Counted from the stretch's first letter, positions 33,191 through 40,688 are shown. The stretch is 42,903 bases of DNA from Rhizobiales bacterium 65-79 (GCA_001896885.1 MKRJ01000041.1:1-42903), one strand, 5' to 3'. Notes: generated by a model from the sequence alone, not told the origin. Translations and numbers: made by a program.

Positions 33191-33574
33191 GTGCGCTGGC
33201 GCTGGCTGAGGAACCGCTTCGTCGTCACCTTCGGGGGTGCGGCTCTGCTTACTGCGGTCTGGAACGTCTATATCGCCTATCACGATGACGGCATCATCGC
33301 CGGACAGGTCGTCGGCCCGGACGGCGCGGCGGTTTCCGGCGCCACTGTGCGCCTTTCGGAAAAGACCCTGCTCGTCTCGCAGACGAGGGGCCAGACGACG
33401 ACCGACGCCGACGGGCGTTTCGAGTTCAAGGGGCACAGGATGCACCGGCTCTACCTCGAAGCGGACAAGGACGGCGTCGGCCGCTACGGCCCGCGCGAGT
33501 ACCGGCTCTATTTCAACGGCGAGAACCTCGTCCTCGGCAAGCCGCTGCAACTTTCCGCGCCGGGCGCATCCTGA
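33191..33574 (+). CDS. Small membrane-anchored protein with carboxypeptidase regulatory-like domain
   Basis: 127 aa. The basic start 'MRWRWLRNRF' and a hydrophobic stretch (about 11-31, 'VVTFGGAALLTAVWNVYIAYH') make an N-terminal membrane anchor; the rest, 'GIIAGQVVGPDGAAVSGATVRLSEKT' and 'TTTDADGRFEFKGHR', has the pattern of the CarboxypepD_reg beta-sandwich. No catalytic residues. It begins at GTG 33191 with GGAG seven bases upstream, immediately behind the permease genes, and its stop overlaps the next ATG (TGATG). The domain would be outside the cytoplasm, next to the importer. It may be an accessory factor of this transporter; that is inference, and I know of no defined function for such a protein. 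Confidence 0.75.
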   Translation: MRWRWLRNRFVVTFGGAALLTAVWNVYIAYHDDGIIAGQVVGPDGAAVSGATVRLSEKTLLVSQTRGQTTTDADGRFEFKGHRMHRLYLEADKDGVGRYGPREYRLYFNGENLVLGKPLQLSAPGAS

Positions 33575-34623
33575 TGTCGGCGGGTGACCGGCCGCTCATC
33601 CTGTTCGATCCCGAACCGCGCAGCCGGGCGATGCTCTTTTCCGACGCCATGTGGGACCGGCTGGCGTCGGCCGCCGAAATCATCGCTGCCGAAAACGGCA
33701 AGATGGCCGACTCGCTCGTCGACAAGCATATTGCCGAGGCCGAGCTCGTCATCGGCCAGACCGACCTTCCGGCCGAAAGGCTGGAGAAGGCGAAGCGGCT
33801 GAGGGCCGTCATCAATGTCGAGGGCAATTTCTTGCCGAACGTCGACTATGCCGCCTGCTTCGCGCGCGGCATACAGCTCCTGTCGATCGCGCCGGCCTTC
33901 GCCCTGCCGGTCGCGGAGATGGCGGTCGGGCTGGCGCTCGACCTGGCGCGCGGCATCACGCCGGCGGACCGCGCCTTTCGCGAGGGGCGCGAAGCCTACG
34001 GCCTGCTCGGCAACCGTGATTCCTATCTGCTGACCAATTCCGCGATCGGCCTCATCGGCTTCGGCAATCTCGGGCGGGCGCTTCTGCCGTTGCTGATGCC
34101 GTTCCGGCCAAGGCTGCGCGTCTTCGATCCATGGCTGCCGGAAGGCTATCTGCGCGAATTCGGCCTCGAGCCGGCGTCGCTCGGCGAAGTCCTTTCGCAA
34201 TCGAAGACCGTCTTCGTGCTCGCCGGCGTGACGAACGAAAACCAGGCGATGCTCGGAGCGCGCGAATTCGCGCTGATGCCGGAAGGCGCGTCGCTGCTTC
34301 TGATGTCGCGCGCCGGGGTCGTGGATTGGCAGGCCTTCACGGAGGCCGCCGCGAGCGGCCGCATCCGCGCCGCGACCGACGTATTCCCCGCCGAGCCGGT
34401 CGCCGACGACGATCCGGTGCGGAAGAATCCCGGCCTGCTTCTCTCCGCGCATCGGGCGGGCGGCATGAAAGAGGTCTTCCGCGCCATCGGCGAAATGGTT
34501 GTCGACGACGCGCTGCTCATCCTGGCGGGCCTACCACCGGTGCGCCTGCAGGCCGCCCGCCGCGAGACCGTCGGCCGCATGCGCTCGCCGCCCGGGCGTT
34601 CCTATTCGAGAGAGGAACTGTGA
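33574..34623 (+). CDS. D-isomer-specific 2-hydroxyacid dehydrogenase
   Basis: NAD(P)-dependent dehydrogenase, 349 aa, cytoplasmic. The nucleotide-binding loop is GFGNLG (162-167). The catalytic triad is complete: R247 in 'LMSRAGVVDW', E275 in 'ATDVFPAEPV', H294 in 'LLSAHRAGG'. Relatives convert D-2-hydroxyacids to 2-oxoacids or act as phosphoglycerate dehydrogenases; the remaining sequence does not fix the substrate. Its ATG overlaps the stop of the previous gene and its own stop overlaps the following GTG start, so it is coupled on both sides. In this regulon it may handle an acid formed from the imported sugar. Confidence 0.85.
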   Translation: MSAGDRPLILFDPEPRSRAMLFSDAMWDRLASAAEIIAAENGKMADSLVDKHIAEAELVIGQTDLPAERLEKAKRLRAVINVEGNFLPNVDYAACFARGIQLLSIAPAFALPVAEMAVGLALDLARGITPADRAFREGREAYGLLGNRDSYLLTNSAIGLIGFGNLGRALLPLLMPFRPRLRVFDPWLPEGYLREFGLEPASLGEVLSQSKTVFVLAGVTNENQAMLGAREFALMPEGASLLLMSRAGVVDWQAFTEAAASGRIRAATDVFPAEPVADDDPVRKNPGLLLSAHRAGGMKEVFRAIGEMVVDDALLILAGLPPVRLQAARRETVGRMRSPPGRSYSREEL

Positions 34624-35522
34624 CGAACTCTCCATACCAGCGCCTCGGGCTCGACCCGTCGCGTCGCGTCGTCATCCTGCATGCCGACGATGTCGGCATG
34701 TGCCATGGCGCCAACGTCGCCTTCCTCGACCTCTTCCGCAAGGGCGCGCTGACCTGCGGATCGGTCATGGTGCCGTGTCCATGGTTCCCCGAGATTGCCC
34801 GCATCGCTGCGGAGGACGATTCGCTCGACCTCGGCGTGCACCTGACGCTGACCAGCGAATGGGCCGGTTACCGCTGGGCCCCGCTGACCCGCGCCGGCAA
34901 AGCGTCCGGCCTGATCGACGGCGAAGGCTATTTCCCGCGCACCGTGGCCGAGCTTGCGGCAAATGTGAACGCGGAAGCGGCGGAAGCGGAGATGCGGGCG
35001 CAGATCGACCGCTCGCTCGCCTTCGGCATGGAGCCGACGCATATCGACACGCATATGGGCGGCGCGCTCTGCCCCGCCCTGGTGGAAGCCTATTGCCGGG
35101 TGGGGGCGGACTACCGGCTGCCTGTTCTGCTGCCTCGGCGCGGCGACTATTACGCGCGGGTGCTCAAGGCCGATGCGTCCGCCGCCGCGCTCTGGCGGGA
35201 AGCCGCCGCGCGGCTCGACGCGGAAGGCATGCCGCTGGTCGACGATTTCCGCATGACGCCCGGCGTGCCGACCGAAGAGAGCGATGCCGCCTACAAGGCG
35301 CTGGCTGAAACGCTTCCGGAGGGCATGACCTTCGTCGCGGTGCACCCGAACGCGCCCGACGACATCGAGACGATCATCCCGCCGCGCGCCCATTTCCGCA
35401 CCGACGAATACAGGATTTTCGGCAGCGGAAAGATGGCCGGCTGGCTCGAGGCCGCGGACGTGCGGACGATCGGCATGCGCCCGCTCCTCGATGCCTACCG
35501 CAAGGCGCTCGCGGCGGCGTAG
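34620..35522 (+). CDS. ChbG/YdjC-family deacetylase
   Basis: Metal-dependent carbohydrate deacetylase, 300 aa. Members include chitooligosaccharide deacetylase ChbG, which removes an acetyl group from N-acetylglucosamine saccharides. The family motifs are complete: HADDVG (D23, D24), 'LGVHLTLTSEW' (H74) and THIDTHMGG (H141, D143, H145), forming the zinc or magnesium site. Start is GTG at 34620 with GAGG four bases upstream; GTGA overlaps the previous stop. A longer frame upstream lies inside the dehydrogenase gene. Last gene of the plus wing. Substrate unproven; the enzyme argues for an N- or O-acetylated sugar entering the cell. Confidence 0.83.
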   Translation: MTNSPYQRLGLDPSRRVVILHADDVGMCHGANVAFLDLFRKGALTCGSVMVPCPWFPEIARIAAEDDSLDLGVHLTLTSEWAGYRWAPLTRAGKASGLIDGEGYFPRTVAELAANVNAEAAEAEMRAQIDRSLAFGMEPTHIDTHMGGALCPALVEAYCRVGADYRLPVLLPRRGDYYARVLKADASAAALWREAAARLDAEGMPLVDDFRMTPGVPTEESDAAYKALAETLPEGMTFVAVHPNAPDDIETIIPPRAHFRTDEYRIFGSGKMAGWLEAADVRTIGMRPLLDAYRKALAAA

Positions 35523-35547
35523 CATCGAGTGCCCCTCGATATTTTTC

Positions 35548-35673
35548 GTGCGTCCTTCGAGGCTCGCTTCGCTCGCACCTCAGGATGAGGTTGGGGCCGG
35601 TATCTCCAGCGGATAGCGCCAGCGGTCCTCATCCTGAGGTGCGAGCCTGAAAGGCGAGCCTCGAAGGACGCAC
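35548..35673. repeat. Long imperfect palindrome between convergent operons
   Basis: The arm at 35548-35590 (starting GTGCGTCCTTCGAGGCTCGC, ending CCTCAGGATGAGG) is matched by its reverse complement at 35627-35673, with a 4-base insertion (CTGAAAG in place of GAA). The intervening loop is 36 bases. This is a dispersed intergenic repeat of the kind common in Mesorhizobium-like genomes. It occupies the 172 bp between the convergent ChbG-like and NagB-like genes, where a folded transcript from either side could act as a bidirectional terminator. Confidence 0.8.
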
Positions 35674-35694
35674 CAAAAACAATAAACGGACGTC

Positions 35695-36561
35695 CTATCG
35701 CAGTTCAGGCTCGGGCAGTTCCGTCACCATTTCCGTCGCCAGCACCCGCGCGTCGGCGTGCTGCTGGAGAAGCGAAGCTGGTACGGAAGCCGTGACCGGT
35801 CCGTGCAGCAGCTTGCGGACCATCGCCGACTGCCAGGGCCGGTTCATGTAGATCCGCACCTTGCGGCTATCGAGGATCTCCTTCATGCCGACGGTGACGG
35901 CGAGCTCCGGGATGCGGTCGATGTTGCCGCGCGCCGCCGTGACGGAATTGATGAGCCGCGTCTCGCGCGATAGCCGCACCACGCGCGTCGGCCGCCCCCC
36001 GAATTCCGCCGCATCCAGTTTCTCCCCGGGCTCCGGCGGATCGTTGAACGCCAGATGCCCGGTGATGCCGACGCCGCCGAAGCACACGTCGACCCCGCCG
36101 AAGCGGTCGATGGACTCCCCCGTCGCCTCGGGCCGGAGCGGATGCGGAAAGATGCGTTGCCCCTGCGGCGGCGCCAGCGCCGGATCGAGCAGCTTGTAGA
36201 AATGCTCGTCCATATGGCGCCGGAAGCTCAGCGCATCGGCAATCGGAATGAAATCGCGACCGTCCGGCGTGAGATACTCGTCCATGTTGACGACGACGAG
36301 ATCGCGCAGGCTGACCCCCTCGCGATTGCAGCGTTCGGCCCAGAGATCGAACTGGCCGACCGGGCCGACCGGGACGATGAAGACCACCTTGTCGCGTCCG
36401 GCCTCCTTCGCGGCGCGGAATTCCCGCATGAGGTCGTCGGCGAAATGCGAGATCAGGGTGTCGTTGTCCGCCACGATCTCGAAGCCGATGGGCGAGCCCT
36501 TGCCGAGCGCCTCCTTGCCGATGCGCAGGCAGGCGGACATTTTCCCCGGATCGATGTTCAT
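35695..36561 (-). CDS. NagB-like sugar isomerase/deaminase family protein
   Basis: 288 aa, cytoplasmic, glucosamine-6-phosphate deaminase/6-phosphogluconolactonase superfamily. Conserved: NMDEY (92-96, D94, equivalent to E. coli NagB D72) and GVGITGHLAFND (163-174) with H169 (H143). Altered, by alignment from memory: the phosphate-binding TGGT loop reads VPVGPVGQ (63-70), D141 is T167, E148 is D174, and K208 is Q244; R172 is kept as R202. The phosphate-holding residues are thus largely lost, so a non-phosphorylated substrate is plausible. The ATG overlaps the stop of the ABC ATPase gene. Automatic annotation as glucosamine-6-phosphate deaminase would be unsafe. Confidence 0.75.
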   Translation of the reverse strand: MNIDPGKMSACLRIGKEALGKGSPIGFEIVADNDTLISHFADDLMREFRAAKEAGRDKVVFIVPVGPVGQFDLWAERCNREGVSLRDLVVVNMDEYLTPDGRDFIPIADALSFRRHMDEHFYKLLDPALAPPQGQRIFPHPLRPEATGESIDRFGGVDVCFGGVGITGHLAFNDPPEPGEKLDAAEFGGRPTRVVRLSRETRLINSVTAARGNIDRIPELAVTVGMKEILDSRKVRIYMNRPWQSAMVRKLLHGPVTASVPASLLQQHADARVLATEMVTELPEPELR

Positions 36562-37646
36562 CGGGCTGGCTCGATCAGCTTCTCGGTGGCGGCGTCGAAG
36601 AGATGCATCTTCTGCGGGTCGACCGAGAGCCCGACCTTCGCGCCGGCCTTGATCAACGGCAGCGGCGGCAACCTGGCGATCACCTCGCTCTCGCCGAGCG
36701 TGAAGAAGGTCAGCGTGTCCGAGCCGAGCGGCTCGACAAAATGGACGTCGACGGTGAAGGCACTCGGCGATGCCGTGCCGTCCGTCAGCGCGAAGGCTTC
36801 GGGCCTGAGGCCGAGCACGAGCTCCTTCGGTGCATCGCCGTTCATGCGGCCTTTTTCGATCGGCAGGGCCGGCCCGCCGTTGATTTCGACCTTGTCGCCG
36901 CCGCCGGAAAGCCGGCAGGGGATCTGGTTCATGCGCGGCGCGCCGATGAAGCCGGCGACGAAGAGCGAGGCCGGATGGTTGTAGACCTCGTCGGGCGTGC
37001 CGATCTGCTCGATATAGCCGCCGCGCATGACGACGATGCGCTCGGCGAGCGTCATCGCCTCCACCTGATCGTGGGTGACGTAGATGACGGTCGTCCGCAC
37101 CGCCTGGTGCAGCTTCTTGATCTCGGTGCGCATGTCGGCGCGCAGCTTGGCGTCGAGGTTGGAAAGCGGCTCGTCGAAGAGGAAGACTTCCGGGTCGCGG
37201 ACGATCGCGCGGCCCATCGCCACGCGCTGGCGCTGGCCGCCGGAAAGCTGCGCCGGCCGCCGGTCGAGAAGGTGCCCGATGTCGAGGATCTTGGCGGCGC
37301 GCTCGACGCGCGGCCGGATCTCGTCCTTCGGAAACCGCCGCACCTCCAGCGCGAAGGACATGTTGCGATAGACGTCGAGATGCGGATAGAGCGCGTAGTC
37401 CTGGAAGACCATGGCGATGTCGCGGTCCTTCGGCGCCAGCTCGTTGACGACGCGGCCGTCGATGGCGATCTCCCCGTCGGAAATGTCCTCCAGCCCGGCG
37501 ATCATGCGAAGAAGCGTGCTCTTTCCGCAGCCGGAAGGTCCGACCAGGACGACGAATTCCTTGTCGCCGATATCGAGGTCGAGGCCGTGGACCACCTCGA
37601 CCTCGCCGAACCGCTTGACCACCCCACGCAAACTGACTTCGGCCAA
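36558..37646 (-). CDS. ugpC: Sugar ABC transporter ATP-binding protein, UgpC/MalK type
   Basis: ATPase of a CUT1 importer, 362 aa. Walker A GPSGCGKST (36-44), the signature LSGGQ (134-138), Walker B ending DEP (158-160) and the switch histidine in 'VIYVTHDQVEAMTL' are all present. The C-terminal third ('FVAGFIGAPRMN' onward) is the MalK-type TOBE/regulatory region. Start is TTG at 37646 with GGAGG five bases upstream, embedded in a longer GGGGAGGAGAGG. It lies on the wing facing the operon that carries the binding protein and both permeases, which lack an ATPase of their own. The operator at 37705-37718 is 58 bases upstream. C-terminus overlaps the NagB-like gene. Confidence 0.92.
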   Translation of the reverse strand: MAEVSLRGVVKRFGEVEVVHGLDLDIGDKEFVVLVGPSGCGKSTLLRMIAGLEDISDGEIAIDGRVVNELAPKDRDIAMVFQDYALYPHLDVYRNMSFALEVRRFPKDEIRPRVERAAKILDIGHLLDRRPAQLSGGQRQRVAMGRAIVRDPEVFLFDEPLSNLDAKLRADMRTEIKKLHQAVRTTVIYVTHDQVEAMTLAERIVVMRGGYIEQIGTPDEVYNHPASLFVAGFIGAPRMNQIPCRLSGGGDKVEINGGPALPIEKGRMNGDAPKELVLGLRPEAFALTDGTASPSAFTVDVHFVEPLGSDTLTFFTLGESEVIARLPPLPLIKAGAKVGLSVDPQKMHLFDAATEKLIEPAR

Positions 37647-37704
37647 CCTCTCCTCCCCGTTGTCGGTCAGGCTTCACAAAGCACCAAAGTTGCGGCATTG
37701 TAAA

Positions 37705-37718
37705 TGTAACCGTTTACA
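37705..37718 (-). promoter_or_regulatory. LacI-type operator between ATPase gene and lacI
   Basis: TGTAACCGTTTACA on the plus strand, which is TGTAAACGGTTACA on the minus strand, identical to the site at 28956-28969 and in the same orientation relative to the ABC genes it precedes. It lies in the 104-bp divergent gap between the UgpC-like gene (minus) and the LacI-type gene (plus), so it can control both, including autoregulation. No clear -35/-10 pair could be assigned on either strand. Confidence 0.8.
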
Positions 37719-37750
37719 AATTACCAGCATTCCGGGGGGTAGTCGAGGCA

Positions 37751-38824
37751 TTGACGGAGATCGAACGGCCCCTGCCGCCATCGATGCGGGATGGACCGCC
37801 GGGGGTAGGCCGGCAGGTCGGCATGCGCGATGTGGCGAGCCGCGCCGGCGTGTCGATCGCCACCGTCTCGCGTTTCATAAACGATCCGGAAACGCTCAGC
37901 CCCGATATGCGCGCGCGGGTTGAGGACGCGGTACGCGCGCTCGGCTACATCCGACACGGCGCGGCGCGGGCGCTCTCCATGCGGCGCTCGCACGCGATCG
38001 GCGCCATCATCCCGACGGTGGATAATCCCACCCGCGCGAGCAAGGTCGCCGCGCTGCAGAAACATTGCCGCGAAAACGGCTACAACGTCCTGCTGGCGCT
38101 CTCCGAATACGATCTGGATCTCGAGCTACAGCAATGCCGGAACCTGGTCGAGGCGGGCGCCGACGGGCTGATGCTGGAGGGCGGCTTGCATCATCCGGAG
38201 CTTTACGAGCTTCTGGAAAGCCGCAACATCGTCTTCGTCAACACCATCGTCTATGATCCTGCCTCGCCCTATCCGAATATCGGCTTCGACAATCGCGGCA
38301 TGGCGCGCAGGCTGGCGGAGCATCTGCTCGATCTCGGCCATACCGAATTCGGCGTGATCTCCGGGCCGCGCGGCAGCAACGACCGCGCGCGCGAGCGCGT
38401 CGAAGGCGTGCACCGGGCGCTGGCGAAGAAGGGCCTGCCGCTGCCGGCGGAGCGCGTCGTCGAACGGCCCTACCGGGTGGCGGAGGGCCGGCTCGGGCTG
38501 AAGACGCTGATGGAGCTGCCCTCGCCTCCGACCGCCGTGATCTGCGGCAACGACGTGCTGGCCTTCGGCGCCATCCTCGAGGCGCAGGCGCTCGGCTACG
38601 ACGTCCCCGGCGACGTCTCGATCGCGGGTTTCGACGATCTCGACTGGGCCTCGCAATTGCCGCCGGGGCTGACCACCATCGCGCTGCCCGCCCCCAAGGT
38701 CGGCCTGCTCGCGGCCCGCTACCTTCTGGAGACCCTAGCCGGCAAGGCGATGCCGCATGCCACCGAGGTCGAGGTGCGGCTGATCCGGCGCGGCTCGACC
38801 GGCCCGGCGCCGAAGCGGGGCTGA
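37751..38824 (+). CDS. LacI-family transcriptional regulator
   Basis: DNA-binding regulator, 357 aa by the longest start. The LacI-type helix-turn-helix is at about residues 25-45 ('MRDVASRAGVSIATVSRFIN'), followed by the hinge 'GAARALSMRRSHAIG' and a periplasmic-binding-protein-like effector domain ('IGAIIPTVDNPTRASKVAAL', 'VSIAGFDDLDWASQLPPGLTTI', two parts). Start is uncertain: TTG 37751 has GAGG only two bases away; ATG 37823 has AGG five bases upstream and begins directly at the HTH, which is the usual LacI layout. It most likely binds the 14-bp operators beside itself and at 28956, and senses the sugar or an intermediate. Followed after 80 bp by the dehydratase gene. Confidence 0.9.
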   Translation: MTEIERPLPPSMRDGPPGVGRQVGMRDVASRAGVSIATVSRFINDPETLSPDMRARVEDAVRALGYIRHGAARALSMRRSHAIGAIIPTVDNPTRASKVAALQKHCRENGYNVLLALSEYDLDLELQQCRNLVEAGADGLMLEGGLHHPELYELLESRNIVFVNTIVYDPASPYPNIGFDNRGMARRLAEHLLDLGHTEFGVISGPRGSNDRARERVEGVHRALAKKGLPLPAERVVERPYRVAEGRLGLKTLMELPSPPTAVICGNDVLAFGAILEAQALGYDVPGDVSIAGFDDLDWASQLPPGLTTIALPAPKVGLLAARYLLETLAGKAMPHATEVEVRLIRRGSTGPAPKRG

Positions 38825-38904
38825 CAGCACCGCCGGCGGGGGTCTATTGAGAGACCTGCCGCCACCCCGCGACGAGATAACCGACCATGGAAGGAGAAAC
38901 GCCG

Positions 38905-40635
38905 ATGGCGCAGGATCGCGATCCGTCGAGGCTGCGCAGCCAGCGCTGGTTCGCTGCGGAAGGCATGCGCGCCTTCTCGCACCGTCAGCGCATGCAGCAG
39001 ATGGGTTTCCGCCGCGACGAGCTGGTCGGCCGGCCGGTGATCGGCATCCTCAACACATGGAGTGATCTCAGCCCGTGCCACGCGCATCTGCGCGAGCGTG
39101 CCGAACAGGTGAAGCGCGGGATCTGGCGGGCCGGCGGCGCGGCGGTCGAACTGCCGGCGCTGTCGCTCGGCGAGGTGATCGTCAAGCCGACGACGATGCT
39201 CTACCGCAACATGCTCGCCATGGAGGCGGAGGAGCTTCTGCGCTCGCACCCGCTCGACGGCGCGATCCTGATGGGCGGCTGCGACAAGACCACGCCCGGC
39301 CTCGTCATGGGCGCGCTGTCGATGGACATCCCCGTGCTTTTCATGCCGGCCGGCCCGATGCTCAACGGCTACTGGCGCGGCGAGAAGGTGGGCGCCGGGA
39401 CGCATACGCGCCGCTTCTGGGACGAGTTGCAGTCGGGCGGCATCACGCAGGCCGATTGGTCGGAGATCGAGAGCGTCTCGACGCGCTCGCCCGGCACGTG
39501 CAACACGATGGGGACCGCTTCGACCATGACCTCGATCGTCGAGGCGCTCGGCCTGACCCTGCCGGGGGCGGCGGCCATCCCCGCCATGGACGCCGCGCAC
39601 AAGCGCATGGCCTCCATGTGCGGCGAGCGCATCGTCGAGATGGTCTGGGAGGACCTGAAGCCGACCGCGATCGTCACGCCGCAATCGGTCCAGAACGCCA
39701 TCGTCGCCTTGTGTGCGCTCGGCGGCTCGACCAACGCCGTCATCCATCTGGTGGCGATCGCGCAGCGCGCCGGGCTTTCGCTCGATCTCGACGCTTTCGA
39801 CCGTACGGCGCGCGAGGTGCCGGTGCTGGCAAATCTGATGCCGGCCGGCAACCATCTGATGGAGGATCTTTTCTTCGCCGGCGGCGTGCCGGCGGTTCTC
39901 TCGCGGGTCAGGGAAAAGCTCGACCTCGACTGCATGACGGTGTCGGGCAAACGGCTCGGCGAGACGCTGGAAGGTGCGCGCGTCTTCGACGACGACGTCA
40001 TCCGCCCGCTCGACCGGCCGGTCTCCGGAAAGCCGCCGCTCGCGATCCTGCGCGGCAACCTCGCGCCGGAGGGCGCGGTGATAAAACCCTCGGCGGCGAG
40101 CCCGAAGCTGCTCAAGCACCGCGGCAGGGCGGTCGTCTTCGACCATGCAGGCGATCTCTACAAAAGGATCGAGGATCCAGCGCTGCCGATCGACGAGACG
40201 AGCGTTCTGGTGCTGCGCAATGCCGGTCCGATCGGCGGGCCGGGCATGCCGGAATGGGGCAATTTGCCGATCCCGAAACGGCTGCTCGAACGCGGCGTCC
40301 GCGACATGGTGCGGCTGTCGGACGCGCGCATGAGCGGCACGCATTTCGGCACCTGTGTGCTGCACATCTCGCCGGAAGCCGCTGTCGGCGGCCCGCTGGC
40401 GCTGGTCCGGGACGGCGACGAGATCGTGCTCGACCTCGACGGGCGCCGGCTCGATCTTCTGGTCGGCGAAGAGGAGCTTGCCCGCCGCCGCGCCGAATGG
40501 AAGCCGCCAGAACCGCATTACACCCGCGGCTACGGCGCCATCTTCCAGAGCCACATCCAGCAGGCGCATCAGGGCTGCGATTTCGACGTACTGCGCCCAA
40601 CCGGAAAGGCGACGCCGGAGCCGGATATTTATTAG
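38905..40635 (+). CDS. Sugar-acid dehydratase, IlvD/Edd family (L-arabinonate dehydratase-like)
   Basis: Iron-sulfur dehydratase, 576 aa, that would convert an aldonate to its 2-keto-3-deoxy acid. The [2Fe-2S] cysteines are present: C58 in 'WSDLSPCHAH', C126 in 'GGCDKTTPG' and C199 in 'SPGTCNTMGT'; K128 is the carbamylated lysine that, with D127, coordinates Mg, and the catalytic serine lies in 'SDARMSGTHFGT' near 475-486. The whole sequence is closer to L-arabinonate/D-xylonate-type dehydratases, including the structurally solved Rhizobium leguminosarum enzyme as I recall it, than to biosynthetic IlvD. Start ATG 38905 has AAGGAG eight bases upstream. Follows lacI in the same direction; no separate operator is seen. 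Confidence 0.87.
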   Translation: MAQDRDPSRLRSQRWFAAEGMRAFSHRQRMQQMGFRRDELVGRPVIGILNTWSDLSPCHAHLRERAEQVKRGIWRAGGAAVELPALSLGEVIVKPTTMLYRNMLAMEAEELLRSHPLDGAILMGGCDKTTPGLVMGALSMDIPVLFMPAGPMLNGYWRGEKVGAGTHTRRFWDELQSGGITQADWSEIESVSTRSPGTCNTMGTASTMTSIVEALGLTLPGAAAIPAMDAAHKRMASMCGERIVEMVWEDLKPTAIVTPQSVQNAIVALCALGGSTNAVIHLVAIAQRAGLSLDLDAFDRTAREVPVLANLMPAGNHLMEDLFFAGGVPAVLSRVREKLDLDCMTVSGKRLGETLEGARVFDDDVIRPLDRPVSGKPPLAILRGNLAPEGAVIKPSAASPKLLKHRGRAVVFDHAGDLYKRIEDPALPIDETSVLVLRNAGPIGGPGMPEWGNLPIPKRLLERGVRDMVRLSDARMSGTHFGTCVLHISPEAAVGGPLALVRDGDEIVLDLDGRRLDLLVGEEELARRRAEWKPPEPHYTRGYGAIFQSHIQQAHQGCDFDVLRPTGKATPEPDIY

Positions 40636-40662
40636 CCGGCGAATCCACCTCTTGGAGGCGGG

Positions 40663-40688
40663 AAAAGGACCGGACTCCTCATCCGGCC
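40663..40688 (-). terminator. Possible terminator of the cyd operon
   Basis: On the minus strand GGCCGGA at 40688-40682 pairs with TCCGG-T-CC at 40674-40667 across a seven-base loop (one bulged base), followed directly by TTTT at 40666-40663. It lies about 60 bases past the DUF2474 stop, in the convergent gap with the dehydratase gene. The T run is short, so strength is uncertain. Confidence 0.45.

Noticed and set aside
35695-36561. Plain annotation as glucosamine-6-phosphate deaminase NagB
   Set aside because: Key phosphate-binding and two of the catalytic residues are replaced, so only superfamily membership is safe.
38719-40569. 616-codon minus-strand frame opposite the dehydratase
   Set aside because: Composition is R/H/A/D-rich with no recognisable fold, and the plus-strand dehydratase has all its cluster and active-site residues.
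38905-40635. Biosynthetic dihydroxy-acid dehydratase IlvD
   Set aside because: Sequence features match the sugar-acid dehydratase branch, and the gene follows a LacI regulator in a sugar locus rather than branched-chain amino acid genes.
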